In this document: one piece after another, positions 1 through 6,078 of the stretch | How positions within the stretch are numbered: position 1 is the stretch's first letter | How the letters are laid out: each line of letters begins with the position of its first letter | Assembly (NCBI GenBank): GCA_026390045.1 | Contig: JAPLGR010000197.1 | Span: forward strand, 1 to 9,590 | DNA: 9,590 nt | Direction of reading: 5' to 3' | Origin: Chloroflexota bacterium | GTDB lineage: Bacteria > Chloroflexota > Anaerolineae > Anaerolineales > E44-bin32 | Translations under genes and position numbers: made by a program | The notes under the pieces: generated by a model | Databases searched by the model: none | What the model saw: the letters and a program-made list of their open reading frames with translations, nothing else | What the model was told of the DNA's origin: nothing

Positions 1-633
1 GCGGTGATGGAGGAGATACGGCCGTATCTCCCGGCGGGCACTGTTTGTCACGTCCTCGATTTCGGTCTGCATGCAGACCCCTCCAGTCTGAAGCGCGTCC
101 TCCAAGAAAGCATCGATCGCGCGGCCGCATCGGCTGAGACGATCATCCTCGGATACGGTCTGTGCTCCATGGCCGTCGGTGGGCTGCGAGCCAATGGCTG
201 CACATTGGTCGTGCCACGTGTTGACGACTGCATCGCCATGTGTTTGGGCTCGCAGGAAGCCTACCGAGCGCAGTTCAAGCGCGAACCCGGTACCTACTAC
301 CTGACCCCGGGCTGGATCGACGTCGGCGACAGCCCCTTCAGCGAGCACGAGAAGCTGGTACAGGCCTTCGGGGAGCAGAGGGCCGAGCGCGTGATGGGGA
401 GGATCCTCAGGAACTACACGCGCCTGGCCTTCATCGACACCGGTCGGGGGAGCACCAAGAGGTACCGGGACTACAGCCAGAGCATGGCGAAGCGGTTCGG
501 CCTGCGCTATGCAGAGATCCCCGGATCCGAGAGACTGATCAAGAAGATGCTGCGTGGCCCGCTGGACCAAAACTTCGTCGTCGCCCGCCCTGGCGAGACC
601 ATCGCCTACCTGGACTTCAAGAGGGCAGCGTGA
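1..633 (+). CDS. DUF1638 family protein, 5' partial
   Basis: The reading frame is open from the first base, so the gene begins upstream of the window; I recall family members starting with a segment before the part seen here. Recognisable family features are GYGLCS (bases 151-168), the PRVDDCI block followed by CLGS (bases 214-252), and the YYLTPGWID stretch near base 295. Two cysteines, at codons 163-165 and 229-231, sit in these conserved blocks and could bind a metal or cofactor; that is inference. No signal peptide or membrane segment is visible in the part present. The biochemical function of DUF1638 is not established to my knowledge, but members often sit beside corrinoid methyltransferase genes. 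Its TGA overlaps the GTG start of the next gene (GTGA, 630-633), implying translational coupling and a role in the same methyl-transfer pathway. A GTG at base 4 could be mistaken for the start but has no upstream context here. Confidence 0.8.
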   Translation, partial: AVMEEIRPYLPAGTVCHVLDFGLHADPSSLKRVLQESIDRAAASAETIILGYGLCSMAVGGLRANGCTLVVPRVDDCIAMCLGSQEAYRAQFKREPGTYYLTPGWIDVGDSPFSEHEKLVQAFGEQRAERVMGRILRNYTRLAFIDTGRGSTKRYRDYSQSMAKRFGLRYAEIPGSERLIKKMLRGPLDQNFVVARPGETIAYLDFKRAA

Positions 634-1460
634 GCAAGTTGAAGGTCATCGGCGAGAAGATCAATGGCACGCGGCGGCCTGTCGCCCAGGCGATCGAGCA
701 GCGCGACGCGGCCGTGGTCCGCGACTTGGCCATCAAGCAGGCTGAGGCTGGCGCGGCTTGGCTGGATGTCAATGCCGGCACGCGCAGCAGCGCCGAGCCC
801 GATGATCTGGTCTGGCTGATCGAGACCATCCAGCCCGTGGTGGAGATCCCGCTTTGTCTGGATAGCGCCAATCCGGCCGCCCTGGCGGCCGGCATGCGGA
901 TTGTCGAGCGGACGCCGATGGTCAACTCCATCAGCGGAGAGCCGCAACGGATGGAAGGCATCCTGCCGCTGGTGGCCGAGCACGGCTGTTCCGTCATCGC
1001 CCTGTCGATGGACAGCGCAGGCATTCCAGCGACTTGCGAGGGTCGACTGAGGGTCGCCCGCAGGCTGATGGCGGAGATGCGCGCCAAGGGAGTGCCCGAC
1101 GATCACGTGTATCTCGATCCCCTAGCCATGACCCTGGCCACCAACACTGACGGTGCAAAGGTCACCCTCGACACTATCCGGGCCATGCGCCAGGAGTTCC
1201 CGGATGCGCATCTGACCATGGGGTTGAGCAACATCTCCTTCGGTCTCCCGGCCCGGTCGCACATCAACCGGGCCTTTCTGACGTTGGCCCTTGCCGAGGG
1301 ACTCGACAGTGCCATCCTGGACCCCCTCGATCGGGAGATGATGGCCGCACTGATCGCGGCTGAGCTGGTCCTGGGACAGGATCACCATTGTCTCAGCTAC
1401 ACGCGCGCCTTCCGTGCCGGGCTGTTCGCCCGGTCGGAGGTGGCGACCACTCGGGCGTAG
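630..1460 (+). CDS. Methyltetrahydrofolate:corrinoid protein methyltransferase (AcsE/MtgA/MtvA-like, methyltransferase II)
   Basis: A cytoplasmic pterin-binding TIM-barrel enzyme of 276 residues, close to the usual 260-280 for the family. It would move a methyl group between the methylated corrinoid protein and tetrahydrofolate; in a catabolic operon the direction is methyl-corrinoid to methyl-THF. Visible motifs match AcsE of Moorella as I remember it: GEKING (8-13), LDVNAG (45-50), CLDS (76-79, pterin-contacting Asp78), MVNS (97-100, Asn99), YLDPL (161-165) and GLSNIS (198-203, Asn201 at the place of the AcsE Asn that contacts pterin N5), then a DPLD block near the C terminus. The GTG start at 630 is chosen because the protein begins just ahead of the conserved GEKING strand, has purine-rich GAGGGCAG upstream, and overlaps the previous stop by four bases. 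An in-frame ATG at 240 would add 130 residues read out of frame from the upstream gene and is rejected. The next gene encodes its likely corrinoid partner. Confidence 0.88.
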   Translation: MSKLKVIGEKINGTRRPVAQAIEQRDAAVVRDLAIKQAEAGAAWLDVNAGTRSSAEPDDLVWLIETIQPVVEIPLCLDSANPAALAAGMRIVERTPMVNSISGEPQRMEGILPLVAEHGCSVIALSMDSAGIPATCEGRLRVARRLMAEMRAKGVPDDHVYLDPLAMTLATNTDGAKVTLDTIRAMRQEFPDAHLTMGLSNISFGLPARSHINRAFLTLALAEGLDSAILDPLDREMMAALIAAELVLGQDHHCLSYTRAFRAGLFARSEVATTRA

Positions 1461-1517
1461 CTCCAGAGGACAGACGACGCCGGTTGGCCAGAGAGACCGA
1501 TCGCTTCCGTGCTCACT

Positions 1518-1525
1518 AGAGGAGG
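1518..1525 (+). promoter_or_regulatory. Shine-Dalgarno AGAGGAGG for the corrinoid protein gene
   Basis: AGAGGAGG lies five bases before ATG 1531 and fixes that start over a longer in-frame extension reaching back to 1414 inside the upstream gene. The remainder of the 70-bp gap from 1461 shows no terminator and no convincing promoter. Confidence 0.75.
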
Positions 1526-1530
1526 ACACT

Positions 1531-2160
1531 ATGTCGAACAAGCTTGTCACTGCGATCGCCGACATGAGGGAGGAGGAAGCCCTCAGGTTGGTACGGAAGA
1601 TGGTGGCGGAGGGTACGGCGCCCGTGGGGATCATGGACGCGGCCCGGGAGGCCATGGGCATCGTCGGAGACCGCTACGAGAAGGGCACCTACTTCCTGCC
1701 CGAGTTGATCATGGCCGGCGAGATGCTGGGCCAGATCACGCAGATCATCAAGCCCGAGCTGGCCAAGATGCCGGAGGTCAAGCGTCAGGGGAAGGTGCTC
1801 ATTGGGACGGTCAAGGGGGATATTCACGATATTGGCAAGAGCATCGTGAGCTTCATGCTCGACGTCAACGGCTTTGACGTGCGCGATCTGGGCGTGGATG
1901 TCGCTCCGCAGAAGTTCGTGGAGGCCATCCGCGATTTCCGCCCGCAGGTGATCGGCCTGAGCGGATTCCTCACGCTCGCCTTCGACGCGATGAAGGACAC
2001 CATCGAGGCGATCAAGGCGGCCGGCCTGCGCGACGGCGTCAAGATCATGATCGGCGGCGGGCAGATCAGCGAGCAGATCAAGGATTACGCTGGAGCGGAC
2101 GCCTACGGGAGAGATGCCATGGCCGGGGTCTCCCTGGCTAAGAAGTGGCTCGGCAAGTGA
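1531..2160 (+). CDS. Corrinoid (B12-binding) methyl carrier protein, MtbC/MtgC/MtvC-like
   Basis: A cytoplasmic methyl carrier of 209 residues, the usual size for free-standing corrinoid proteins of three-component methyltransferases. It holds cobalamin as Co(I), accepts methyl from methyltransferase I and donates it to methyltransferase II. Residues about 4-85 form the helical B12-binding cap domain (including the GDRYEKGTYFLPELIMAGEM stretch). Residues about 87-205 form the Rossmann-like B12 domain with DIHDIG (97-102; His99 the expected lower axial cobalt ligand), GLSGFLT (142-148) and the GGG loop (175-177). The SGFLT segment replaces the more common SxL pattern (SALLT/SAIMT) with Gly-Phe after Ser144, a mild variation. 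The start at ATG 1531 has a strong ribosome-binding site. It sits between methyltransferase II and the URO-D methyltransferase, as expected for their shared substrate. No fused reductive activase domain is present, so a separate activator is needed to rescue oxidised Co(II). Confidence 0.92.
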   Translation: MSNKLVTAIADMREEEALRLVRKMVAEGTAPVGIMDAAREAMGIVGDRYEKGTYFLPELIMAGEMLGQITQIIKPELAKMPEVKRQGKVLIGTVKGDIHDIGKSIVSFMLDVNGFDVRDLGVDVAPQKFVEAIRDFRPQVIGLSGFLTLAFDAMKDTIEAIKAAGLRDGVKIMIGGGQISEQIKDYAGADAYGRDAMAGVSLAKKWLGK

Positions 2161-2183
2161 CGGACCTCGGCCAGAAGAGCAAG

Positions 2184-2190
2184 AAGGAGG
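2184..2190 (+). promoter_or_regulatory. Shine-Dalgarno AAGGAGG for the URO-D methyltransferase gene
   Basis: AAGGAGG is eight bases before ATG 2199. It selects that start over an in-frame GTG at 2145 that lies inside the corrinoid protein gene. The 38-bp gap is otherwise featureless. Confidence 0.75.
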
Positions 2191-2198
2191 CTACGAAA

Positions 2199-3542
2199 AT
2201 GGCAGCGCAGCTAACGCCAGACGAGAAGCAGGAAGCGTTGTTCCAGAGGTGGCTCTCGCCCAAGGATGGCCAGGGCAATGACCTGAAGTTCCAGAGCCCG
2301 GAAGCGGCGAAGCTGTACAAGGAGAGGATTACCCGGATCAAGGACGCGATCCAGATGAAGAAGCAGCCGGATCGAGTGCCGGTGCTTCTGGCTCCCAGCT
2401 TCTTCCCCGTCTTCCACAGTGGGATGACGCCCCGGGATGTGTTGTACGACTACGACAAGCTCCAGGCGGCGTTCAAAAAGTTCACGCTCGAATTCGATGC
2501 CGATGCACACATCGGCGCCACGGCACCCGGGTCGGGCAAGGTGTACGACATCCTGGACTACAAGCTGTACTCCTGGCCGGGGCACGGCGTGGCGCCCGAG
2601 CACAGCTATCAGTGCAACGAAGGCGAGTACATGAAGGCGGACGAGTACGATGCGCTGATCCAGGATCCGTCCGGCTACTTCAGCAATGTGTACCTGCCGC
2701 GCGTATTCGGGGCGTTGGCGCCCCTCCAGATGCTTCCCTTCCTCCCGGGCATCCTCGAGATCTATGGGGTGGGCTTTAACTTCATCCCCTTTGGGATACC
2801 TCCGGTCCAGGCCGCTTACAAGGCGCTGATGCAAGCCGGGGAAGAGGCCTTGAAATGGGCTGGGGCACTGGGAGCGGTCAGCGGTGAGCTTGCCAGCCGG
2901 GGCTATCCCGAGTTTTGGGCCGGCTTCAGCAAGGCGCCGTTTGACGTCATCGGCGATACGCTCCGTGGCACCAAGGGGATCATGCTGGACATCTACCGGC
3001 AGCCCAAGAAGCTCTTGGATGCCCTCGAGGCTTTCGTGCCGTTGATGATCAAGCTGGGCCTGGGCGCGGCCCAGATCAACGGCAGGCCGATCGTCTTCAT
3101 GCCGCTGCACAAAGGCGCAGACGGGTTCCTCTCCGATGAACAGTATGAGAAGTTCTACTGGCCGACCCTTCGCAAGGTCATGCTCGGCCTCATCGAGGAG
3201 GGATGCATTCCCAATCCCGCAGCTGAAGGCGGCTACAACTCGCGTCTGTCAGTGATCAAGGATCTCCCCAAGGGCAAGACGCTCTGGATGTTCGACACCA
3301 CCGATATGGCAAAGGCCAAGGCGGCCATGGGCGACACGGCCTGCATCATGGGGAACGTGCCCTCCACTCTGCTGAACCTGGGCACACCCAAGGAGGTGAA
3401 GGAGTACTCCAAGAAGCTCATCGACGTCGCTGGCAAGGGTGGTGGCTTCATCCTTTCCAACGGGGCGTTCTTTGACCAGGCCAAGCCAGATAACATCAAG
3501 GCAGTGGTTCAGGCGGCCAAGGAACACGGCGCCTACAAGTGA
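2199..3542 (+). CDS. Uroporphyrinogen-decarboxylase-fold corrinoid methyltransferase (putative methyltransferase I)
   Basis: A 447-residue cytoplasmic protein of the URO-D/MtaA/CmuA superfamily, longer than haem-pathway HemE or MtaA (about 340-360) because of an N-terminal extension of about 50 residues before the PDRVPV strand (57-62). Family landmarks are a central LHKGADGF segment (303-310), FYWPTLRK (319-326), a GNV turn (385-387), GTPKEV (395-400) and a C-terminal PDN block (430-432). Beside a corrinoid protein and methyltransferase II, the likely role is transfer of a substrate methyl group to Co(I), not porphyrin decarboxylation. The zinc-thiolate motif of MtaA/CmuA (His-x-Cys ... Cys) is absent: the first site reads AAEGG (341-345), and the final GCG-like position reads GAF (422-424). 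A different metal site or substrate chemistry is therefore expected. Methoxylated aromatics are favoured because some anaerobic O-demethylases have URO-D-fold methyltransferases and an aryl-alcohol dehydrogenase lies downstream; the substrate remains inferred. Confidence 0.82.
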   Translation: MAAQLTPDEKQEALFQRWLSPKDGQGNDLKFQSPEAAKLYKERITRIKDAIQMKKQPDRVPVLLAPSFFPVFHSGMTPRDVLYDYDKLQAAFKKFTLEFDADAHIGATAPGSGKVYDILDYKLYSWPGHGVAPEHSYQCNEGEYMKADEYDALIQDPSGYFSNVYLPRVFGALAPLQMLPFLPGILEIYGVGFNFIPFGIPPVQAAYKALMQAGEEALKWAGALGAVSGELASRGYPEFWAGFSKAPFDVIGDTLRGTKGIMLDIYRQPKKLLDALEAFVPLMIKLGLGAAQINGRPIVFMPLHKGADGFLSDEQYEKFYWPTLRKVMLGLIEEGCIPNPAAEGGYNSRLSVIKDLPKGKTLWMFDTTDMAKAKAAMGDTACIMGNVPSTLLNLGTPKEVKEYSKKLIDVAGKGGGFILSNGAFFDQAKPDNIKAVVQAAKEHGAYK

Positions 3543-3743
3543 GCCGGGCCGGACCAGGTGTCCGAGCCCAAGGACGTCGTGCACCTCCCCCTCCTTGAAG
3601 GGTGCGTTGTGCGCGACGGGCTGGGGACAGAAGGTGCAGCCAAACCGAGAGGACTGTGTCCGATCGATGGACAGGAGGGCAGATATGAGGGTGGGAGATA
3701 CGACCTGCTTCCCGCAATCCGAGAGCCAACAAGGAGGAGACAG
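3543..3743 (+). other. Intergenic region between methyltransferase and binding-protein genes
   Basis: This 201-bp gap separates the methyl-transfer module from the transporter genes. It contains a weak hairpin (GCACC 3581-3585 pairing with GGTGC 3601-3605) without a following T-tract, so it is not a convincing terminator. No clear -35/-10 promoter was recognised. A reading frame in phase with the binding protein is open back to 3558 but has no family resemblance. The 3' third holds the small ORF annotated separately. Confidence 0.5.
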
Positions 3744-3747
3744 ATGA
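3685..3747 (+). CDS. Possible 20-codon leader ORF overlapping the binding-protein start
   Basis: An ATG at 3685 has the Shine-Dalgarno AGGAGGG (3673-3679) five bases upstream. The frame encodes 20 residues beginning MRVGDTTC and ends at TGA 3745-3747, overlapping the ATG of the binding-protein gene as ATGA. Such an arrangement can couple translation of a downstream gene to a leader peptide. The peptide has no run of one amino acid suggesting attenuation, no membrane segment, and nothing I recognise. It may be a chance ORF in a purine-rich leader. Confidence 0.3.
   Translation: MRVGDTTCFPQSESQQGGDR
3731..3737 (+). promoter_or_regulatory. Shine-Dalgarno AAGGAGG for the binding-protein gene
   Basis: A near-perfect AAGGAGG lies six bases before ATG 3744. 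It fixes the start exactly ahead of the twin-arginine signal peptide. Confidence 0.8.
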
Positions 3748-5051
3748 AAGCCAAGCGTTTGACGCGCCGGGAGTTCCTCGGCGTGACGGCTGCGACGGGC
3801 GCTGGTCTCGCCCTCGCGGGCTGCAAACCATCCGTTCCAGCCACCGAGGCGCCGGCAGCCACTCAGGCGGCGCCCACCAAGGCAGCGGCACCAACTGCGG
3901 CACCACCGACCAAAGACAAGATCGTTGTGGGCATGTCGAGGCCGCTGACCGGCGCCCTGGTCGCGATCGGGGACTCGGCGTTCGGGCCGATCTCTAAGGC
4001 GTTTGTTGAGGAGGTCAATGCCGCAGGGGGAATCGAGGTAGCCGAATACGGGAAGAAGCTTCCGATTGAGACCATTATCTATGACGACACGAGCGATGTA
4101 GGCACGATGACGAGGCTGACGGAGAAGCTGATTCTCGAGGACAAGGTCGACTTCCTGTGGCCCGCTTGCGGCACGTCGTTCATCTATGCCCAGGCGCCCC
4201 TCGCCGAGAAGTACGGCTACCTGCTGATCACCGCAGAGGGCGGCGCGTCGACCATCAGGGAGATGCTGCCCAGCATGCCGCACGTGTTCGTGACCCTGAG
4301 CTTCTCCGACTGGTACCAGCTGCCGGTCTTTGCCGAGCTGGTCGCCAAGGCGGGCGCCAAGACGGCGTTCGTCACCTACATCGCCGACCTCCACGGCATC
4401 GAGTACTCCGGCTCGGCGGGCATCGAATTCCCCAAGAACGGGATCGACATCGTCGGCCTGCGGAGCCTTCCGCCCGACATGACCGACTTCTCGGAGGTCA
4501 TCCGGGCCGCCCAGGCCACCAATCCCGATGTGTTCTGCCTCTTCGGCTATCCGGGTCAGATCATGCCCACGGTGGGGACGTGCATGGGGCTGGGCTTCAA
4601 TCCCAAGGCCTGGCTTGGAGGCCCCGGGGTCAACTTCGGCTTCTTCCACACGGCCTTTGGCCCGGCTGTCGAAGGGATCATGGGCTTCGACGGCTACAGC
4701 CCGAAGCAGTCCCCCGCACTCAAGGAGCTGGCCGACAAGCTCTACACAGGCAAGCCCGAAGACATCCAGGACTGGTGGGGGCATCCTTTCTACTGGGCGG
4801 GGCTGCAGATCTGGAAGCAGGCGATCGAGAAGGCAGGATCCCTCGACCAGGAGGCCATACGCAACATCGTCGCCACGGAGCATTTCGAGACCGTCCTGGG
4901 CGACACCTGGTTTGACAAGGGATTGTTGGCGAAGGAGTGCCACATGGCGGAGATCGGCCAGTGGCAAAACGGCGTGTTTGAGGTCGTGGGGCCGGTAGAG
5001 CATGCCACGGCGGAGGTCGTCTATCCCAAGCCGGACTGGCCCACCGGATAG
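3744..5051 (+). CDS. ABC transporter substrate-binding lipoprotein, branched-chain amino acid (HAAT) type, Tat-exported
   Basis: A 435-residue extracytoplasmic binding protein of the type I (LivK/Leu-Ile-Val) family, which captures ligand for the permeases encoded downstream. The N terminus shows a twin-arginine motif TRREFLG (7-13), a short hydrophobic stretch, and the lipobox LAGC (24-27) with Cys27 as lipidation site. Residues 28-56 are an Ala/Pro/Thr-rich flexible linker of the kind common in Chloroflexota lipoproteins. The folded domain starts at KIVVGMSRPLTG near residue 58 and runs to the end; VNAAGGIEV matches the family's N-terminal lobe. Members bind leucine-type amino acids but also aromatic acids, amides, urea and other small organics, so the ligand cannot be read from the fold. 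Position directly after a methyl-transfer module suggests the methylated substrate or a related compound. Tat export implies folding before secretion, less usual than Sec for this class. A start upstream (3558) would bury the signal peptide and is rejected. Confidence 0.92.
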   Translation: MKAKRLTRREFLGVTAATGAGLALAGCKPSVPATEAPAATQAAPTKAAAPTAAPPTKDKIVVGMSRPLTGALVAIGDSAFGPISKAFVEEVNAAGGIEVAEYGKKLPIETIIYDDTSDVGTMTRLTEKLILEDKVDFLWPACGTSFIYAQAPLAEKYGYLLITAEGGASTIREMLPSMPHVFVTLSFSDWYQLPVFAELVAKAGAKTAFVTYIADLHGIEYSGSAGIEFPKNGIDIVGLRSLPPDMTDFSEVIRAAQATNPDVFCLFGYPGQIMPTVGTCMGLGFNPKAWLGGPGVNFGFFHTAFGPAVEGIMGFDGYSPKQSPALKELADKLYTGKPEDIQDWWGHPFYWAGLQIWKQAIEKAGSLDQEAIRNIVATEHFETVLGDTWFDKGLLAKECHMAEIGQWQNGVFEVVGPVEHATAEVVYPKPDWPTG

Positions 5052-5207
5052 GTGCGCATCGACCTTACGCAAGTACACCACGTCCTTGAGCAGGCTGCCT
5101 GAAGGGTGCCGAAAGACCAGCCCTTCGGGCCTGGCTCCCGAGAGTCCCATGGCGCTTCTTGGGCAGCCTGCTCCCTTGAGAACCAAAGGCCGGGGGCCAT
5201 CGGTGTC
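5052..5207 (+). other. Structured intergenic region between binding-protein and first permease genes
   Basis: This 156-bp gap is unusually long for a Liv-type operon and is dominated by inverted repeats, annotated separately. No T-tract follows the stems, so classical intrinsic termination is not supported. Known precedent is that stem-loops after a binding-protein gene stabilise its mRNA and lower permease expression; this is inference here. Confidence 0.55.
5084..5180 (+). repeat. Perfect 12-bp inverted repeat with nested hairpins, flanked by 7-bp direct repeat
   Basis: GAGCAGGCTGCC (5088-5099) is the exact reverse complement of GGCAGCCTGCTC (5162-5173). The pairing can continue inward as GAAG (5101-5104) with CTTC (5155-5158) across a small internal loop. 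Inside lie alternative smaller stems: GAAGGG (5101-5106) with CCCTTC (5121-5126), and CCAGCCC with GGGCCTGG around a TTC loop (about 5116-5133). CCTTGAG occurs at both edges (5084-5090 and 5174-5180), the left copy overlapping the inverted repeat by three bases. The layout could be a processing or stability element in the mRNA, or the remnant of a very small insertion with terminal inverted repeats; the sequence alone does not decide. Confidence 0.65.
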
Positions 5208-6074
5208 ATGGAGACTTTCCTGGGAGTCGTGATCGGCGGTCTGCTGATCGGGGGACTATATGCCCTGATCGCCATGGGACTCAGTCTGCAGTACGGCGTC
5301 GCTCGGGTGCTGAATGTGTCCCACGGCGAGTTCATCATGCTGGGGGCCCTGACCACCTGGAGCCTCTACACGGCGTTTCACATCAACCCGCTGCTCTCCC
5401 TGGCCGTTTGCGGCCCCGCTGCCTTCGCCTTGGGCTACGTCCTTCATCGGACGGTCTACAGACGAATTCTGGCCACGTCGCCTTCGCCGGGCGTCTTCGA
5501 GAGCAACTCCTTGCTGGCCTCGTTCGGTCTTCTGTTCGTCATCCAGAATGTGGCCTTGATCGCCTGGGGGGCCAATACCAGGGGCTACTCCTACCTGGCG
5601 GTTCCGGTCAGCCTGTTCGGCGTCCTGTTCGGCGCCAACCAGCTTCTCACCCTGGGCTGCGCCCTTGTCGTTGGCGTAGCTTTCTATGTCTTTCTGGCGC
5701 GCACTCGCGTCGGCAAGGCGATCCGGGCCGCGGCCCAGGACTCGACCAGCGCGGCCCTGATGGGAGTGAACATCAACAGCGTGCTCGCGCTGTGCTTCGG
5801 CTTCGGGGCCGCCCTGGCGGCCATCGCTGGCATGCTGATCAGCATGTGCTATCCGGTCACTCCGGTGATGGGCATCCCGTACACGATCATCGCCATGATC
5901 GTGGTCGTCCTGGGCGGGCTGGGCAGCATCCCCGGCAGCTTCCTCGGAGGCCTCGTCCTGGGTCTCATCGGGAGCCTCGTAACCTACATCGAGCCCTCGC
6001 TGACATTGGTTGCCTACTACTTGATCTTCGCCTTGCTGCTGTTGGTGAAACCTACGGGAATCATGGGGAGGTAG
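5208..6074 (+). CDS. livH: Branched-chain amino acid-type ABC transporter permease (LivH-like)
   Basis: A 288-residue integral membrane permease, typical for LivH. It begins directly with a hydrophobic helix (METFLGVVIGGLLIGGLYAL) and shows the LivH signature NVSHGEFIMLGA (36-47). Further membrane segments lie around 62-80, 102-120, 145-164, 190-215, 220-255 and 265-285. The cytoplasmic coupling loop that docks on the ATPases is ARTRVGKAIRAAAQDSTSAA (164-183), followed by MGVN. ATG 5208 is preferred although its ribosome-binding site is weak (GGGGG at about 5192-5196); an in-frame GTG at 5106 would add a hydrophilic, repeat-encoded N terminus of 34 residues not expected before the first helix. 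The weak initiation signal plus the upstream hairpins would fit low permease dosage relative to the binding protein. The gene symbol reflects family membership only; the transported ligand is unknown. Confidence 0.9.
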   Translation: METFLGVVIGGLLIGGLYALIAMGLSLQYGVARVLNVSHGEFIMLGALTTWSLYTAFHINPLLSLAVCGPAAFALGYVLHRTVYRRILATSPSPGVFESNSLLASFGLLFVIQNVALIAWGANTRGYSYLAVPVSLFGVLFGANQLLTLGCALVVGVAFYVFLARTRVGKAIRAAAQDSTSAALMGVNINSVLALCFGFGAALAAIAGMLISMCYPVTPVMGIPYTIIAMIVVVLGGLGSIPGSFLGGLVLGLIGSLVTYIEPSLTLVAYYLIFALLLLVKPTGIMGR

Positions 6075-6078
6075 CCAC

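Noticed and set aside
240..629. N-terminal extension of methyltransferase II from an in-frame ATG at 240
   Set aside because: It reads the DUF1638 gene in a wrong frame (Arg-rich, no homology); the conserved protein begins at GTG 630.
2199..3542. Haem-pathway uroporphyrinogen decarboxylase (HemE)
   Set aside because: The protein is about 90 residues too long, lacks HemE-like N-terminal motifs, and sits in a corrinoid methyltransferase operon.
3568..5090. Similarity between 3568-3587 and the reverse complement of about 5070-5090 (15 of 18 bases)
   Set aside because: Matches of this quality are expected by chance in a comparison of this size, and the TGAAGGGTGC shared by both gaps is also chance-level.
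3249..5186. A 645-codon open frame on the minus strand across the methyltransferase end and binding-protein gene
   Set aside because: It is antisense to two well-supported genes, has low-complexity composition and no recognisable motifs; long antisense frames are common in G+C-rich DNA.
5106..5207. Longer LivH start at GTG 5106
   Set aside because: It would translate the inverted-repeat region as a hydrophilic extension before the first membrane helix; ATG 5208 fits the family.
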